From NCBI GenBank assembly GCA_964655935.1, contig CAZZNY010000001.1, forward strand, positions 856,486-920,485: DNA of 64,000 nt. Direction: 5' to 3'. Below, in pieces: positions 22,403 through 33,228 of this stretch. The DNA is from CAZZNY01 sp964655935. Lineage in GTDB: Bacteria > Patescibacteriota > Gracilibacteria > BD1-5 > UBA2023. Every line of letters starts with the position of its first letter. Position 1 is the stretch's first letter. The notes below the pieces were generated by a model. It was not told where the DNA came from. It was given only the letters and a program-made list of their open reading frames with translations, and did no database searches. The position numbers and the translations under genes are program-made.

Positions 22403-22430
22403 TTGAAAAAGAAGCTTTTTTTCTTATACT
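22403..22430 (+). promoter_or_regulatory. Promoter of secD
   Basis: TTGAAA, 16-base spacer, TATACT, about 105 bases ahead of the secD ATG. A partial repeat (GAGCGACG...CTCAGAATGACC) lies in the leader at about 22460-22488. Confidence 0.55.
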
Positions 22431-22535
22431 CCCTGCGCTGCAAAACATACTAATATTAGTTGAGCGACGTAACAATGCTCAGAATGACCCTGTTTTTAGC
22501 TTTAAATCGCAATTTTTAACTTGTAACTTTTTTGT

Positions 22536-24329
22536 ATGAATCTCCGTTGAAAAATCGTAGGAATTATCCTTCTTATCCTCATTTCTACTGCCTTTGTATT
22601 CCCATGGGGAACTATTGGTGTAACTTTACCAGATTCTCTAAAAAAATTCGATTATAAACTCGGTCTCGATCTCCATGGAGGTGTTGAGCTTGATTATAAA
22701 GTGGATTTTGATGCCATAAAAGATCGACAAGATGTCAACAAAAAAACAGTTATCGAGGGATTAAAATCTATCATCGAGAAACGAGTTAATTCTGTTGGTA
22801 CTGCAGAACCAACTATTCAAGAGGCCACCTATGGAAATGAGGAACATATCATCGTTCAAATTCCTACTATGAATTTTGAAGGTCAGAATCTCAGCAAAGA
22901 AGAGCAGGAACGACAAAATGCTGAATTTATCGGACGAGCGAAAGATACGATCGGAAAAGTAGTAAGTCTCGAATTCAAAGAACTCAAAACAGGCGTATCT
23001 GATGCTGATAAAATGGAACGTCAAAAAATAGCAGAAGCAGCTCTCACAGACGTAAAAGCTGAAATCTACGATTTCCGAACTATCGGTAATAAATACAAAG
23101 ATCAAGCTGAAAATGTAGAATATTTTGCTGGTACTGGAACACTCGAAAATATTCCAAGTGAAATAAAATTCGATGGGATCGACAAAATCAATGCTGCATA
23201 TACCACTCAGACACTTCTTACCACAAAAAAATCAAGCAGCCAAACTCTCAGTGAAGATCAAAAAAGTCTCGTGGAAGTTCCTGGTCAAGCTGGTTATGCA
23301 ATCGTAAAAATCAACTCTGTAAAATCAGAAGAAAAAGAACGTGACATCACTACCGGATCTGGAGCTAAGGCTAAAAAAGAAAAATACACCGAAAAAACCT
23401 ATGACTATCAAGCAATTTTTATTAGCCAAAAACCAAGTGAGTGGACTACTGCAAAAACTGAAAAAGGTGCTACGCTCGATGATCGTTTTCTCTCGAAAGC
23501 TGGTGTTAATTTTACTACGATCGGTCAACCACAAGTAGAACTTACTTTCAATACTGAAGGTGGGAAAATCTTCGCTGAACTCACGAAGAAACTTCTCGGA
23601 AAACGACTTGCTATCTTCGTCGGAGGACAGCTTCTCACAGCTCCAAATGTACAAAGTATCATCCCAAACGGTAAAGCGGTTATTACTGGTGATTACACCA
23701 TCGACAGCGCTACCAAACTCGCAAATGACATTAACACTGGTATCGTTCCCGCTCCGATCTATCTCACTTCTGAACGAGCGATCGATGCAAAAATTGGTGG
23801 TGATTCTCTTAATGTTATCATTATCGCTGGTGCTATTGGTTTTGCTCTTATCCTCGTCTTCCTTATCTCTCTCTATCGAGTATCTGGACTTCTCGCTGGC
23901 GTCGCACTCTTTGCTTATACTATTCTCACTATCGGGATCATAAAACTCTTTGGAATTGTCCTTACGCTCTCTTCTATCGCTGGTCTTATCCTCTCTATCG
24001 GTCTTGCGATCGATGCGAACATCCTCATCTTCGAACGAACAAAAGAAGAACTTCGAAAGAAAGAATCTCTCGCAAAAGCAATCCAAATCGGTTTCGAACG
24101 ATCATGGTCTGCTATCTGGGATTCACACGTTACATCTTTCATCTCAGCTGTTATTCTCTATGTATTCGGTACGAACCTTATCAAGGGTTTCGGTCTTATG
24201 CTCGGAATAGGTATCATCGTTTCACTCTTTTCTGCGATGTATATCTCTCGAATATTCATTCTTGCTCTCGCTGATAAGTTCGCTAAAAATACTCACGTGT
24301 TTGCTGGAGAATCTGCTGATAAGAAATAA
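22536..24329 (+). CDS. secD: Protein translocase subunit SecD
   Basis: A 597-residue SecD, the RND-type partner of SecYEG that uses the proton gradient to aid export. The N-terminal helix (about 6-24) is followed by the D1 motif LGLDLHGGVELDYKVD (about 43-58). A periplasmic P1 region follows with RVNSVGTAEPTIQ and, near 345, a FAELTKKLLGKRLAIFVGGQL-type segment. Five C-terminal membrane helices include the D5/D6 motifs GLILSIGLAIDANILIFERTKEELR. ATG 22536 includes the first membrane helix. No secF follows: a terminator ends the unit. Confidence 0.93.
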
Positions 24330-24347
24330 ATAATTCAAGAAATGGTA

Positions 24348-24382
24348 AACCCCGGGTTTTTAAAAACCCGGGGTTATTTTTT
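24348..24382. terminator. Intrinsic terminator between secD and the converging hydrolase gene
   Basis: AACCCCGGGTTTTT pairs with AAAAACCCGGGGTT and is followed by T-rich sequence. GC content is high for this genome, and the stem is perfect. Confidence 0.85.
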
Positions 24383-25535
24383 ATTTGTTCCACATCTCTA
24401 TTATATTTCTATCAAACTCTTTTTGTTCATCAAACATCATGAAATGATCTCACTGTTCTGGATACAATGTTTTTATGGAAATAGCATTTTCTTTTGCTAC
24501 TTTTTCGAGAAAATAAGCTCACTCGATCGAAACATTATCATCCTGTTTTCCATGAAAAATAAATACTTTGGTAAATTTAAGAGAATCCTTGAAAGCTTGT
24601 GTACCTATAATCTCAGGTTCAAGCACAGCAGAAATAGGAACCATATACTGAATAACTTTTGGATATTGCTCGATAAATCTTGTAATACCTAGTCATCCAC
24701 GGGAAAGCGCCACGAGTGTTACTTCTGGATCATTCTGAGCTTCCGGATGTTTTGTTTTCCAGGTTGAAAGCTCATTGTCGATAATAGTTTTAATAGTTTC
24801 CGACGCTTGTTTTTTATCCCAATCACCATATCCATAGGATACATACACCATTGTCGAATTTGATTGTTCGCTTAAATTCCAAAACATCCACGGATACATC
24901 ATAAAATTACCGGCTGCTCCATGAAGAAAAACAACCAAGCGATTACTGCCTCACTTACTTGGAGTATAGCGATAATAATGGATTCCCTCATGCTGTATTC
25001 CTATAATGTCATCAAACGATCGAGAATATTCACTCCAGATAGTTCAAAAATCTACATCTTGAGCCATGAGATCATATCTTTTTGCTATAGCCTCTTTAAT
25101 CATTAGAGTCTTTCCGGTCGGGAAAAAACCAAGTATAACATCCGATCCCATTCGAATTAAATCTCTCTCCGAAAAGAAAAACCAAAGAGAATATCGAAGT
25201 GGCGAAGCTCATTGTAAAAAAACAGATTCTAATTTCTTTCATTGATTAACTGAAATTTCTGGAAGAGTAATAATCCTAACACCAAAACAAAGAATTGTTA
25301 TTCATAACGCTATCAAAATGGCTCTATATTTCTTTTTCCATGGAGAAATGAGAAACAATGGAATAACTAAAACTCAAAGATAAGCCGTAAATCCAACAAA
25401 TGACCACAGTTCTCGTGCGCTTACCATTCCGCCTAAAATTAAAACAAAAAATGGAAAAGTAAAAAATATACAAAGATAGAATCTCAACCATAAAACGAGA
25501 TTTCAAACTTCTATATAGTTTAAATATTTCTTCAT
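24381..25535 (-). CDS. Alpha/beta hydrolase with N-terminal membrane domain
   Basis: A 384-residue protein, whole only with TGA as Gly. The first 110 residues hold about four membrane helices (e.g. LRFYLCIFFTFPFFVLIL, LVIPLFLISPW, AILIALGITILCFGV). The hydrolase domain has VVFLHGAAGNF (oxyanion HG motif, about 200), the nucleophile elbow VALSRGGLG (Ser replacing the usual GxSxG first Gly with Leu), VFIFHGKQDDNVSIEGA (acid) and EQGDHFMMFDE (His). The substrate is unknown; a lipid or ester is a guess from the membrane anchor. Confidence 0.72.
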
Positions 25536-25614
25536 AGGAAGATTTTATATTATAACCCCTGTACTGTATCAGAAATAATTGTTTTTTCAACGAAAAATCT
25601 TATTGCTTTTTCGT

Positions 25615-25642
25615 TTGCCCTCACTTCCATTTTCTATATAAT
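25615..25642 (+). promoter_or_regulatory. Promoter upstream of murI
   Basis: TTGCCC, 16-base spacer, perfect TATAAT; the ATG of murI is 137 bases downstream, with half of a palindromic element in the leader. Confidence 0.6.
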
Positions 25643-25690
25643 CTGCACAGCTCATTTTTGTTATTGCTCATATTCCTAGAATCACACGTT

Positions 25691-25730
25691 ACTTATCTAT
25701 AAGGGATTCTTCGCTACACTCAGAATGACA
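25691..25730. repeat. Palindromic dispersed element, right half only
   Basis: ACTTATCTATAAGGGATTC...CTCAGAATGACA matches the right arm of the family. It lies in the leader between promoter and murI. Confidence 0.65.
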
Positions 25731-25778
25731 ATATGGTTTTCTAAGCCCCTAATCCACTAATCTACTAAGCCCCTACCT

Positions 25779-26567
25779 ATGATTTGAATGTTTGATTCTG
25801 GATTCTGATGACTCACGGTTCTTCGTGAATTCGTCCGACTTATGCCAGAATATGAATACCTCTATCTTGCTGATTCTGCACGAGCCCCTTACGGCACTCG
25901 TGATCCTGAGACAATACTCAGATTTTCTATCGAATGCACGAGATTTCTTTTCGAACAATGAGCAAAAATCGTGATTATCGCTTGTAATACCGCCACGGCA
26001 AATGCGATTCGACCACTCCAGCAAACCTATTTCCCAGATAAAAAAATCCTCTGAGTCACTATTCCCGGAGCTGAAAAAGTAATCGAAGCCTGATATAAAA
26101 AAATATGAGTTATCGCGACCAGTTCTACTGTAAAACAAAAAGCCTATCGTGAACGCGTCCATATTCTCGATAATGCGATCGAGATCCAAGAGCTCGATGC
26201 TCCACTTCTCGTACCATTGATCGAAGCCGGAGAACACGAATATCCTGAAGCAGACATGATTCTTGAACGTTATCTTGCACGATTCGACTCTGATATCGAA
26301 GCTCTCGTTCTCGGATGTACACACTACCCAATACTTATTGATAGAATCAGAAAAATTATCGGACCAAACATCAAGATTATCGATCCAGGAACAGAATCGG
26401 CAGAGAAATTCCAGAAGTATCTTGTTCGTCATCCAGAGCTCGAACAAAGCTTACAGAAAAGTTGAAAAAGAAAGTTCTTTTCTACCTGAGACGCCGAGAG
26501 ATTCCGAGAACTCGGAAGTAAATTCGTAGGATTTCCTATCGAACAAATAGAACAGATTAGTTTATAA
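25779..26567 (+). CDS. murI: Glutamate racemase
   Basis: A 262-residue MurI, which makes D-glutamate for peptidoglycan. It opens MIGMFDSGFGGLTVLRE; three of these glycines are TGA codons. Then ADSARAPYGTR, the first catalytic Cys in IACNTATANA (about 71), GVTIPGAEKVIEAG, and the second catalytic Cys in VLGCTHYP (about 181). Length is typical. A palindromic element copy follows 16 bases after the stop. Confidence 0.93.
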
Positions 26568-26583
26568 AAAATATTTTCATTGT

Positions 26584-26663
26584 TGTCATTCTGAGGCGAT
26601 AGCCGAAGAATCCCTTGTAGACCACTTTTTTGTAAGGGATCCTTCGTTTCACTCAGGATGACA
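26584..26663. repeat. Palindromic dispersed element, 80-bp copy
   Basis: TGTCATTCTGAGGCGATAGC...CACTCAGGATGACA. It is close to the exact reverse complement of the copy inside murD (32477-32556) and the same length, so these two are the most recently related copies in the window. Confidence 0.85.
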
Positions 26664-26711
26664 AACATCTCTTTTTCTTAATGAATTTCTTTTTTAAGAA
26701 CCAATCAAAAC

Positions 26712-26738
26712 TTGCGAAAATTGATTATTATCTATAAT
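26712..26738 (+). promoter_or_regulatory. Promoter of the pyruvate:ferredoxin oxidoreductase gene
   Basis: TTGCGA, 15-base spacer, perfect TATAAT, 37 bases before the ATG. Confidence 0.55.
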
Positions 26739-26775
26739 CAAACACACAGAAATTTAATCTCCAAAACAATAGTTT

Positions 26776-29700
26776 ATGAAAAAAATGACGATCGATGGAA
26801 ATATGGCTACTGCTCACGTGGCATACGCTTATTCTGATGTGACTGCTATCTATCCTATCACACCATCTTCCGGAATGGCAGAAAACTGCGATGAATTCGC
26901 GAGCCACGGAAGAAAAAATCTTTTCGGAAATGTATTACATATCGAAGAAATGGAATCAGAAGCAGGTGCAGCTGGTGCAGTACATGGTGCCTTAACGGCC
27001 GGTGCATTGACTACCACATTCACTGCTTCTCAAGGGCTACTTCTTATGATTCCGAACATGTATAAAATCGCCGGTGAATTATTGCCGTGCGTATTTCATG
27101 TCTCAGCTCGTGCTCTTGCGACGCACGCACTCAGCATCTTCGGTGATCAAGCCGACGTTATGGCGTGTCGTCAGACAGGATTTGCTATGCTCTGTTCGAA
27201 CTCAGTTCAAGAAGCCATGGACCTAGCACTCGTCGCACACCTTTCGACCCTTAGATCAAGCGTTCCTTTTGTTCACTTTTTTGATGGTTTTCGAACTTCC
27301 CATGAAATCGCGAAAATCGATGTTATCGATTACGAAGAAATGCGATCTATTACAGATTTTGAAGATATCGAAAAATTTAAAGCACGAGCCTTGAATCCAG
27401 AACACCCGATGCAACACGGAACCGCTCAAAATCCTGATACGTATTTTCAAAACAAAGAGGCAGCAAATAAATTTTTCAATGCGGTTCCAAATATCGTAGA
27501 AGAAATGATGGGTCGCGTAGAAACGATTACTGGAAGAAAATACAAACTCTACGACTACTACGGTGCAGAAGATGCTGAAAAAGTCATCGTCGTAATGGGT
27601 TCGGGCGCTGAGACAATTACAGAAACTATCGATTATTTAATGGCAAAAGGAGAAAAGGTTGGTGTAGTTAAAATACATTTGTATCGTCCTTTTGTCACTT
27701 CAAAATTCGTCGAAGCTATCCCACAAACAACAAAATACATCACTGTACTCGACAGAACCAAAGAACCAGGCTCAGTCGGTGAACCGCTCTATCTCGATGT
27801 CATCGCGGCTCTCGCAGAGGAAGGAAGACAAGCACGGGTTCTCTGTGGTCGATATGGTCTCGGTTCGAAAGAATTCAATCCCTCGATGGTCAATACGGTC
27901 TATAAAAACATGGGAAGTGAAAACAAAAATCACTTCACAATCGGTATTACCGATGACATTACCTTCACTTCTCTTCCAGTAACAGAAAAAATCAATACGG
28001 CACCAGCGGGAACTATCTCGTGTATGTTCTATGGTTTCGGTTCGGATGGAACCGTCGGTGCGAACAAAGATGCTATAAAAATCATCGGTGACCACACAGA
28101 AAAATACGCTCAAGGATATTTTTCTTATGACTCAAAAAAATCGGGCGGATTAACCGTCTCTCACTTACGATTTGGAAACAATCCTATCAGATCAACTTAT
28201 CTCATCGATCAGGCAGATTTTATCGCGTGTTCAAAAGAATCGTATGTATCGAGCTACAATATGATCAAGGATTTAAAAGAAGGTGGAACTTTTCTCTTGA
28301 ATACCATTTGGACTGAGGCGGAATTAGAAGAAAAGCTCCCGGCATCTATGAAGAATATGATCGCCCGAAAACATATCAAATTCTACACGCTCAATAGTCT
28401 AAAAGTACTCAAAGAAATCGGCGCATTAAAAGGAGTCAACACGGCAATGCAAGCAGCATTTTTCTACTTATCAGAAGTAATTCCATTCAAAGAAGCTCGC
28501 GAATATATAAAGTCTTCCATCGAAAAAACCTATTTCAAGAAAGGTGAGGCGGTAATCCAGATGAACTGGAAATGTATCGATAAGGCTATCGAAAATCTGC
28601 AACAGATCAAGTATCCAGCATCTTGGGAAAATACTATAAAAGGTACCCTTCCCGCGAAGTTACTAAACAATAAATATCTTCAAGAGGTTATTCGTCCGAT
28701 CATTGCTCAAGAAGGAAATAATCTCCCATCTTCAGCATTCTCACCAGATGGTTTTGTGCCAGTGGGAACCACGAAATACGAAAAACGTGGTATCGCGAAT
28801 TTTGTTCCTACTTGGAATCCAGCAAATTGTATCGAATGTAATCAGTGTTCGCTCGTGTGTCCTCATGCAGCCATCAGACCAGTGCTCGCGACTCAAGAAG
28901 AACTCAGTTCCGCTCCCGGAGATTTTATCACCAAACCAGCTATCGGATTTCCTGGATATGAATACCGAATCCAAGTATCTCCTCTGGATTGTACTGGATG
29001 TCAAAACTGTGTCAGTATGTGTCCTGGTATGCGAGGTGAAAAAGCACTTGCTATGATCCCGGTCGCAGAAAGTATCCAAGCTGAAAAAGAAAAATGGGAT
29101 TACGTCGAAGCTATGCCAGAGACAACAGCAGTATTTGATAGAACGAAAACTGCAAAAGGTTCACAATTCTCTAAACCATTATTCGAATTCTCTGGTGCTT
29201 GTGCCGGATGTGGAGAAACTCCTTACATAAAACTCATTACTCAGCTTTTTGGTGAAAGAATGATGATCGCAAATGCGACTGGTTGTTCTTCGATCTATGG
29301 TGGTTCATCACCTACTTGCCCTTATACCACAAACGATAAGTGATACGGTCCAGCTTGGGCAAACAGTCTATTCGAGGATAATGCCGAGTTCGGTCTTGGT
29401 ATGAATTTTGCCATGTTAAGTAGGAAGAATTCTATCAAGAATAGTATGAATAAAGCTATTGAATGTGGTATTTCTGACGAATTGAAAAATGCTTTCGAAG
29501 AATGGATAGATCATGTGGAAGATGCACAAGGTTCAGAAATCGCAGCGAAAAAAATCAACACTCTCATCGATGAACAATATAATAAGGCAGAAGGTGAATT
29601 ACGATCATCACTAAAATCCATCAAGGATAATAAAGATAATCTCGTGAAAAAATCAATGTGGATCGTCGGTGGTGACGGATGGGCGTATGATATCGGCTAT

Positions 29701-30306
29701 AATGGACTCGATCATGCGATCGCTTCTGGTGCAGACATCAATATTCTAGTACTTGATACGGAAGTGTACTCAAACACTGGTGGTCAAGCGTCGAAATCAA
29801 CTCCGGCCGGTGCCGTCGCTAAATTCGCAGCAACCGGTAAAAAACAAAAGAAAAAGGATCTTGGGGCTCTCGCTATGAATTACGGTCACGTGTATGTAGC
29901 TCAGGTTTCCATGGGAGCTAATATGCATCAGGTTGTAAAAGCATTTGCGGAAGCAGAAGCATACCATGGACCATCACTCATCCTTGCATATTCTCCATGT
30001 ATCAATCATGGTATCAATATGGCTGAATCTTTGTTGGAGATGAAAAAAGCGGTTGATTGTGGGTACTGGCAATTGTTTCGATACCATCCAGATCTTGTTT
30101 GAACAGATCAGGCACCACTCGTGATCGATTCTCGAGAACCGACAGGAGATTATCAAGAATTTTTAAAAAGCGAGACACGTTATAGCTCGCTTCTCAAACA
30201 AAATCCAGAAGCAGCAGCTGAATTATTTGCAAAGAACGAGGCAGATGCAAAAGCAAAACGCGAATCTTACATTAAAAGAGCCGCGGAACTAGCGAATAAA
30301 GAGTAA
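26776..30306 (+). CDS. nifJ: Pyruvate:ferredoxin (flavodoxin) oxidoreductase, single chain
   Basis: A 1176-residue PFOR (homodimeric type, usually about 1170-1200) that converts pyruvate and CoA to acetyl-CoA, CO2 and reduced ferredoxin. Domain I has AYSDVTAIYPITPSSGMAE (about 17-35). Two ferredoxin motifs CIECNQCSLVCPH (about 685) and CTGCQNCVSMCPG (about 738) bind 4Fe-4S clusters. The C-terminal thiamine domain has SGACAGCGETPYIKL (about 805) and GGDGWAYDIGYNGLDHA (about 968). Two TGA-Gly codons (about residues 856 and 1110) would split it into three. It implies anaerobic, ferredoxin-linked carbon metabolism. Confidence 0.95.
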
Positions 30307-30309
30307 ATT

Positions 30310-30344
30310 TAAATCCTCACACAATAGTATTGTGTGAGGATTTT
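30310..30344 (+). terminator. Intrinsic terminator after nifJ
   Basis: AAATCCTCACACAATA pairs with TATTGTGTGAGGATTT, followed by TTT. Confidence 0.82.
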
Positions 30345-30373
30345 TGAGTCAAAAAATGTCGAGTATTTTTAAT

Positions 30374-31798
30374 TTATAAAGCCCTGTAAATAGCTTCTGT
30401 TATATCTGATATTCTATCCTTCTGAGTAATTGGTCTATAAATAACGGCGCCCTGAGATTTTTTTTCATGTTTACTAATTTCTGAAGAGTCCTTCATGATA
30501 TCCTTTGTAGTAAACAATGGTCAATGTCCATTTTCGCTATAAACACGGATGAGATATCCTTCCTCTTTATTACCCTCTGGTGTTAATAAGTGTCGTATAA
30601 TCCACTTTGCCTGTTCTGGAATCTTGGTTTCTTCTACCCCCATTTCATTTACCACCCCCATAACAATTCGTCTTAATTGATCAGCTGTACAATATCCAAT
30701 CTCTCTTGCAATAAATGTGATCATTTTTTTTGCATCTAAAATAAGATGATTTCTATATCATGTATCATTATTATGTCATCTTGGTACAAATTGTATTTCT
30801 ACGGTCGGTGTTTTGCCACTTTTTAAAGATTGTTCTGTCTCTGCCTTTATATATAAGCACGCATTCATATAGCCATTTGCTGTTGAAGCTCGTTCAATAG
30901 TCGAATCTGGTTTTTCTTTTTTTCTTTGCGGTATTCAACTTCGTTTTGAGAAATCTTCCGAAACTGCTCATTTGTTTTCCATTTCACACCCCAGATGTAC
31001 AAGATTATTTGAAAAATGCAACATCAAATCCTCAATATCCGTCTCGGATCACCCAGTCTCTACGCTCAAGCCAATAAGATCACTCATTTGATCGTGATGA
31101 GTGTACTTTCGGTTCGTAATAAGTTTCATAAGTATTTTAACTCGTTCTTTTATTCTAAATTTAATTTTAATTTTTTTAATTAATTTTGTACCTCCCTCTG
31201 GTGTTTTTATAAAACAATCGAAAATCATTTCATTATCATTGCGTGTTTTATTATGAACCCCCTCCATATCATAAATTGTTTCTATGAATTGTTTCGCGTG
31301 TTCTTCTAGTGCGACTAGTTCCGCATTATCAAAAATTTGATTATAAGCAGACATGGTTTTTAAAATAGCACATTTAGCAACATTGAGATATCATCAAGTT
31401 TTTTTAATTATTGAACTTGAAAACATAAAATCGATAAAACTATCGACCGTTTTCCATGGCCAGCCTTTAATCTTTTCTGGTATTTTTAATCCAATAACAT
31501 TTTCCATTACATCTATTGCTCAAGCGTACGTTCTATTGATTTGTCTAAGCAAGTCTTCGTCTGTCGTAACTCAAGCCTCATTCATTAATAATTCTCGAAT
31601 ATCTTCTTTATTTACAGCTTTTACAGCAAATGAATCAAATCTTGTTAATCCTTCTATCTTTCTTTTTCCAGCCAAAAATTCTAAATACTCCAAGTATGCC
31701 GCGGCATCTTGTTTATTGAGTCAATGACCGGTAATAAGAGGTTTTGCATCTACCTCATTTAATCCAGTATATGAATATACACTATCCCCTTTACTCAT
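30374..31798 (-). CDS. Unknown protein with possible RelA/SpoT-like fold, 474 aa
   Basis: Several ORFs join through TGA into a 474-residue soluble protein starting MSKGDSVYSYTGLN. The central part has a string that recalls the RelA/SpoT nucleotidyltransferase domain: a Lys-rich strand, then HHDQMSDLIGLSVET (compare D..G.R), later CLYIKAETEQSLKSGKTPTVEIQFVPRGHNND (compare VEIQ). Key residues are not all there, so this is a weak hint. The C-terminal part has TPEGNKEEGYLIRVYSENGH. No operon partner; it is divergent from murD. Confidence 0.55.
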
Positions 31799-31865
31799 AA
31801 AAAACTTTTAAAACAGTAATTTATCCTTATAATCCTACCATATATTTCCTATTTATACAAATTCC

Positions 31866-33209
31866 ATGTATCTCATCTACGGAAAAGGAAAAGTCGGTAA
31901 TGCACTCAAGGCGCTTTGTGATTATAAGAATATTCCAGCAGAAATCAAAGATGACGCGGATAAAATCACTGATTTTTCTCATTATGAAGCTATAATACCA
32001 TCGCCTGGCGTACCTCCAACGAATGCTATCTATGCGACTGGGAAGATAATCTGAGAGCTTGATTTTGCTTACCAATTTCTCCCAAAAAACTTCAAAATAA
32101 TCTCTATTACCGGAACGGATGGAAAATCCACGACCACTTGGATTATGTATAATATTCTCCGACAAGAATTTGGCGATGAAAAAGTGTTTATCAGTGGGAA
32201 TTTTGATCTTCCGTTTTCTACGACCGTCTTAGAAATCCTTAAAAAATGATTGAAATCCGGTTACATTGTAGCGGAGATTTCATCTTTTATGGCCTATAAT
32301 ATCAAAAAATACACTTCTGACTATACAATTTTCACGAATTTCGAGACCGACCATCTGAATTGGCATTCTGATATGCACGACTATTTTCTCTCGAAGTGGA
32401 AAGTCTGTGAAAATACCAGGAAAACTTGTATTCTTCATGAAAGTATCTGAGAAAGATTGAGATCATTAAGCATTCCTGTCATCCTGAGTGAAACGAAGGA
32501 TCCCTTACACACGAATCATCTACAAGGGATTCTTCGGCTATCGCCTCAGAATGACAAATACACTCCAAAAATCCGTTACTACGGCGGCGCACAAACACCT
32601 TTGAATGAGAAAGACTATGTCTCACTTCCAGATGTTATTATCTCAGGAAGAAAAAAGTATTCGATTAATAAGACAAAATTTTCTGGAATCTATAATGCAC
32701 AAAATATTCTAGCTTGTACGCTCGTGGCGAATGAGATGAAAATCTGTTCGAAACGAACTACGAAATATCTTAAAACGATTGGTGGACTTCCTCACCGCAT
32801 CGAACTTTACAAAGAAATTCGATGAGTACAATTTATTGATGATAGTAAATCTACTTCGGCGCAAAGTCTTCGTGCCGCTCTCGGAAGCTTCGATAAACCA
32901 GTAATTCTCATCGCAGGAGGAAGCGACAAGGGTGATCCATTTGTCGATATGGAAGATATTTTCGCAAAGCAAATCAAACATGCCGAACTCATCGGACAAA
33001 CACGAGAACTTCTCGGAGCTATCTGCGAACGATCAGGAACTCCGTATCACCACTCGGAGACAATGCAAGAAGCGGTCGAAAAAGCTTTCGCAAAAGCAAA
33101 AAAATGAGATGTAATTCTTCTCTCTCCAGGATGCGCCAGCTTCGGACTGTTTAAAGATTATCTTGACCGAGCAAATAAATTCAAAGAAGCGGTGGATCTC
33201 TTAAAATAA
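31866..33209 (+). CDS. murD: UDP-N-acetylmuramoylalanine--D-glutamate ligase, with an in-frame repeat insertion
   Basis: A 447-residue MurD, which adds D-Glu in peptidoglycan precursor synthesis. The N-terminal domain is short; SPGVPP (about 40) and the ATP loop SITGTDGKSTTTW (about 81) are clear, as are FTNFETDHLNWHSDMHDY (about 155), IDDSKSTSAQSLRAAL and SPGCASFGLFKDY near the C-terminus. Residues 205-231 are encoded by a palindromic dispersed element (32477-32556). They read VILSETKDP...RLSPQND and are not part of the MurD family. The frame is kept on both sides. murC follows 19 bases later. Confidence 0.9.
32477..32556. repeat. Palindromic dispersed element inside murD (80 bp)
   Basis: TGTCATCCTGAGTGAAACG...CGCCTCAGAATGACA with inner GGATCCCTT and AAGGGATTC. 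It is nearly the reverse complement of 26584-26663. It lies wholly within the murD reading frame and adds about 26 codons without a stop. Confidence 0.88.
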
Positions 33210-33228
33210 CATTATAATTTTCCAATCC

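Noticed and set aside
23325..24086. A 253-aa minus-strand ORF opposite secD
   Set aside because: Low-complexity Ser/Asp/Arg composition typical of the antisense of a coding gene; secD is certain.
22701..24329. Selenocysteine or pyrrolysine insertion as the reason for in-frame TGA
   Set aside because: The sites are glycines in many unrelated proteins with no SECIS-like context; pyrrolysine uses TAG.
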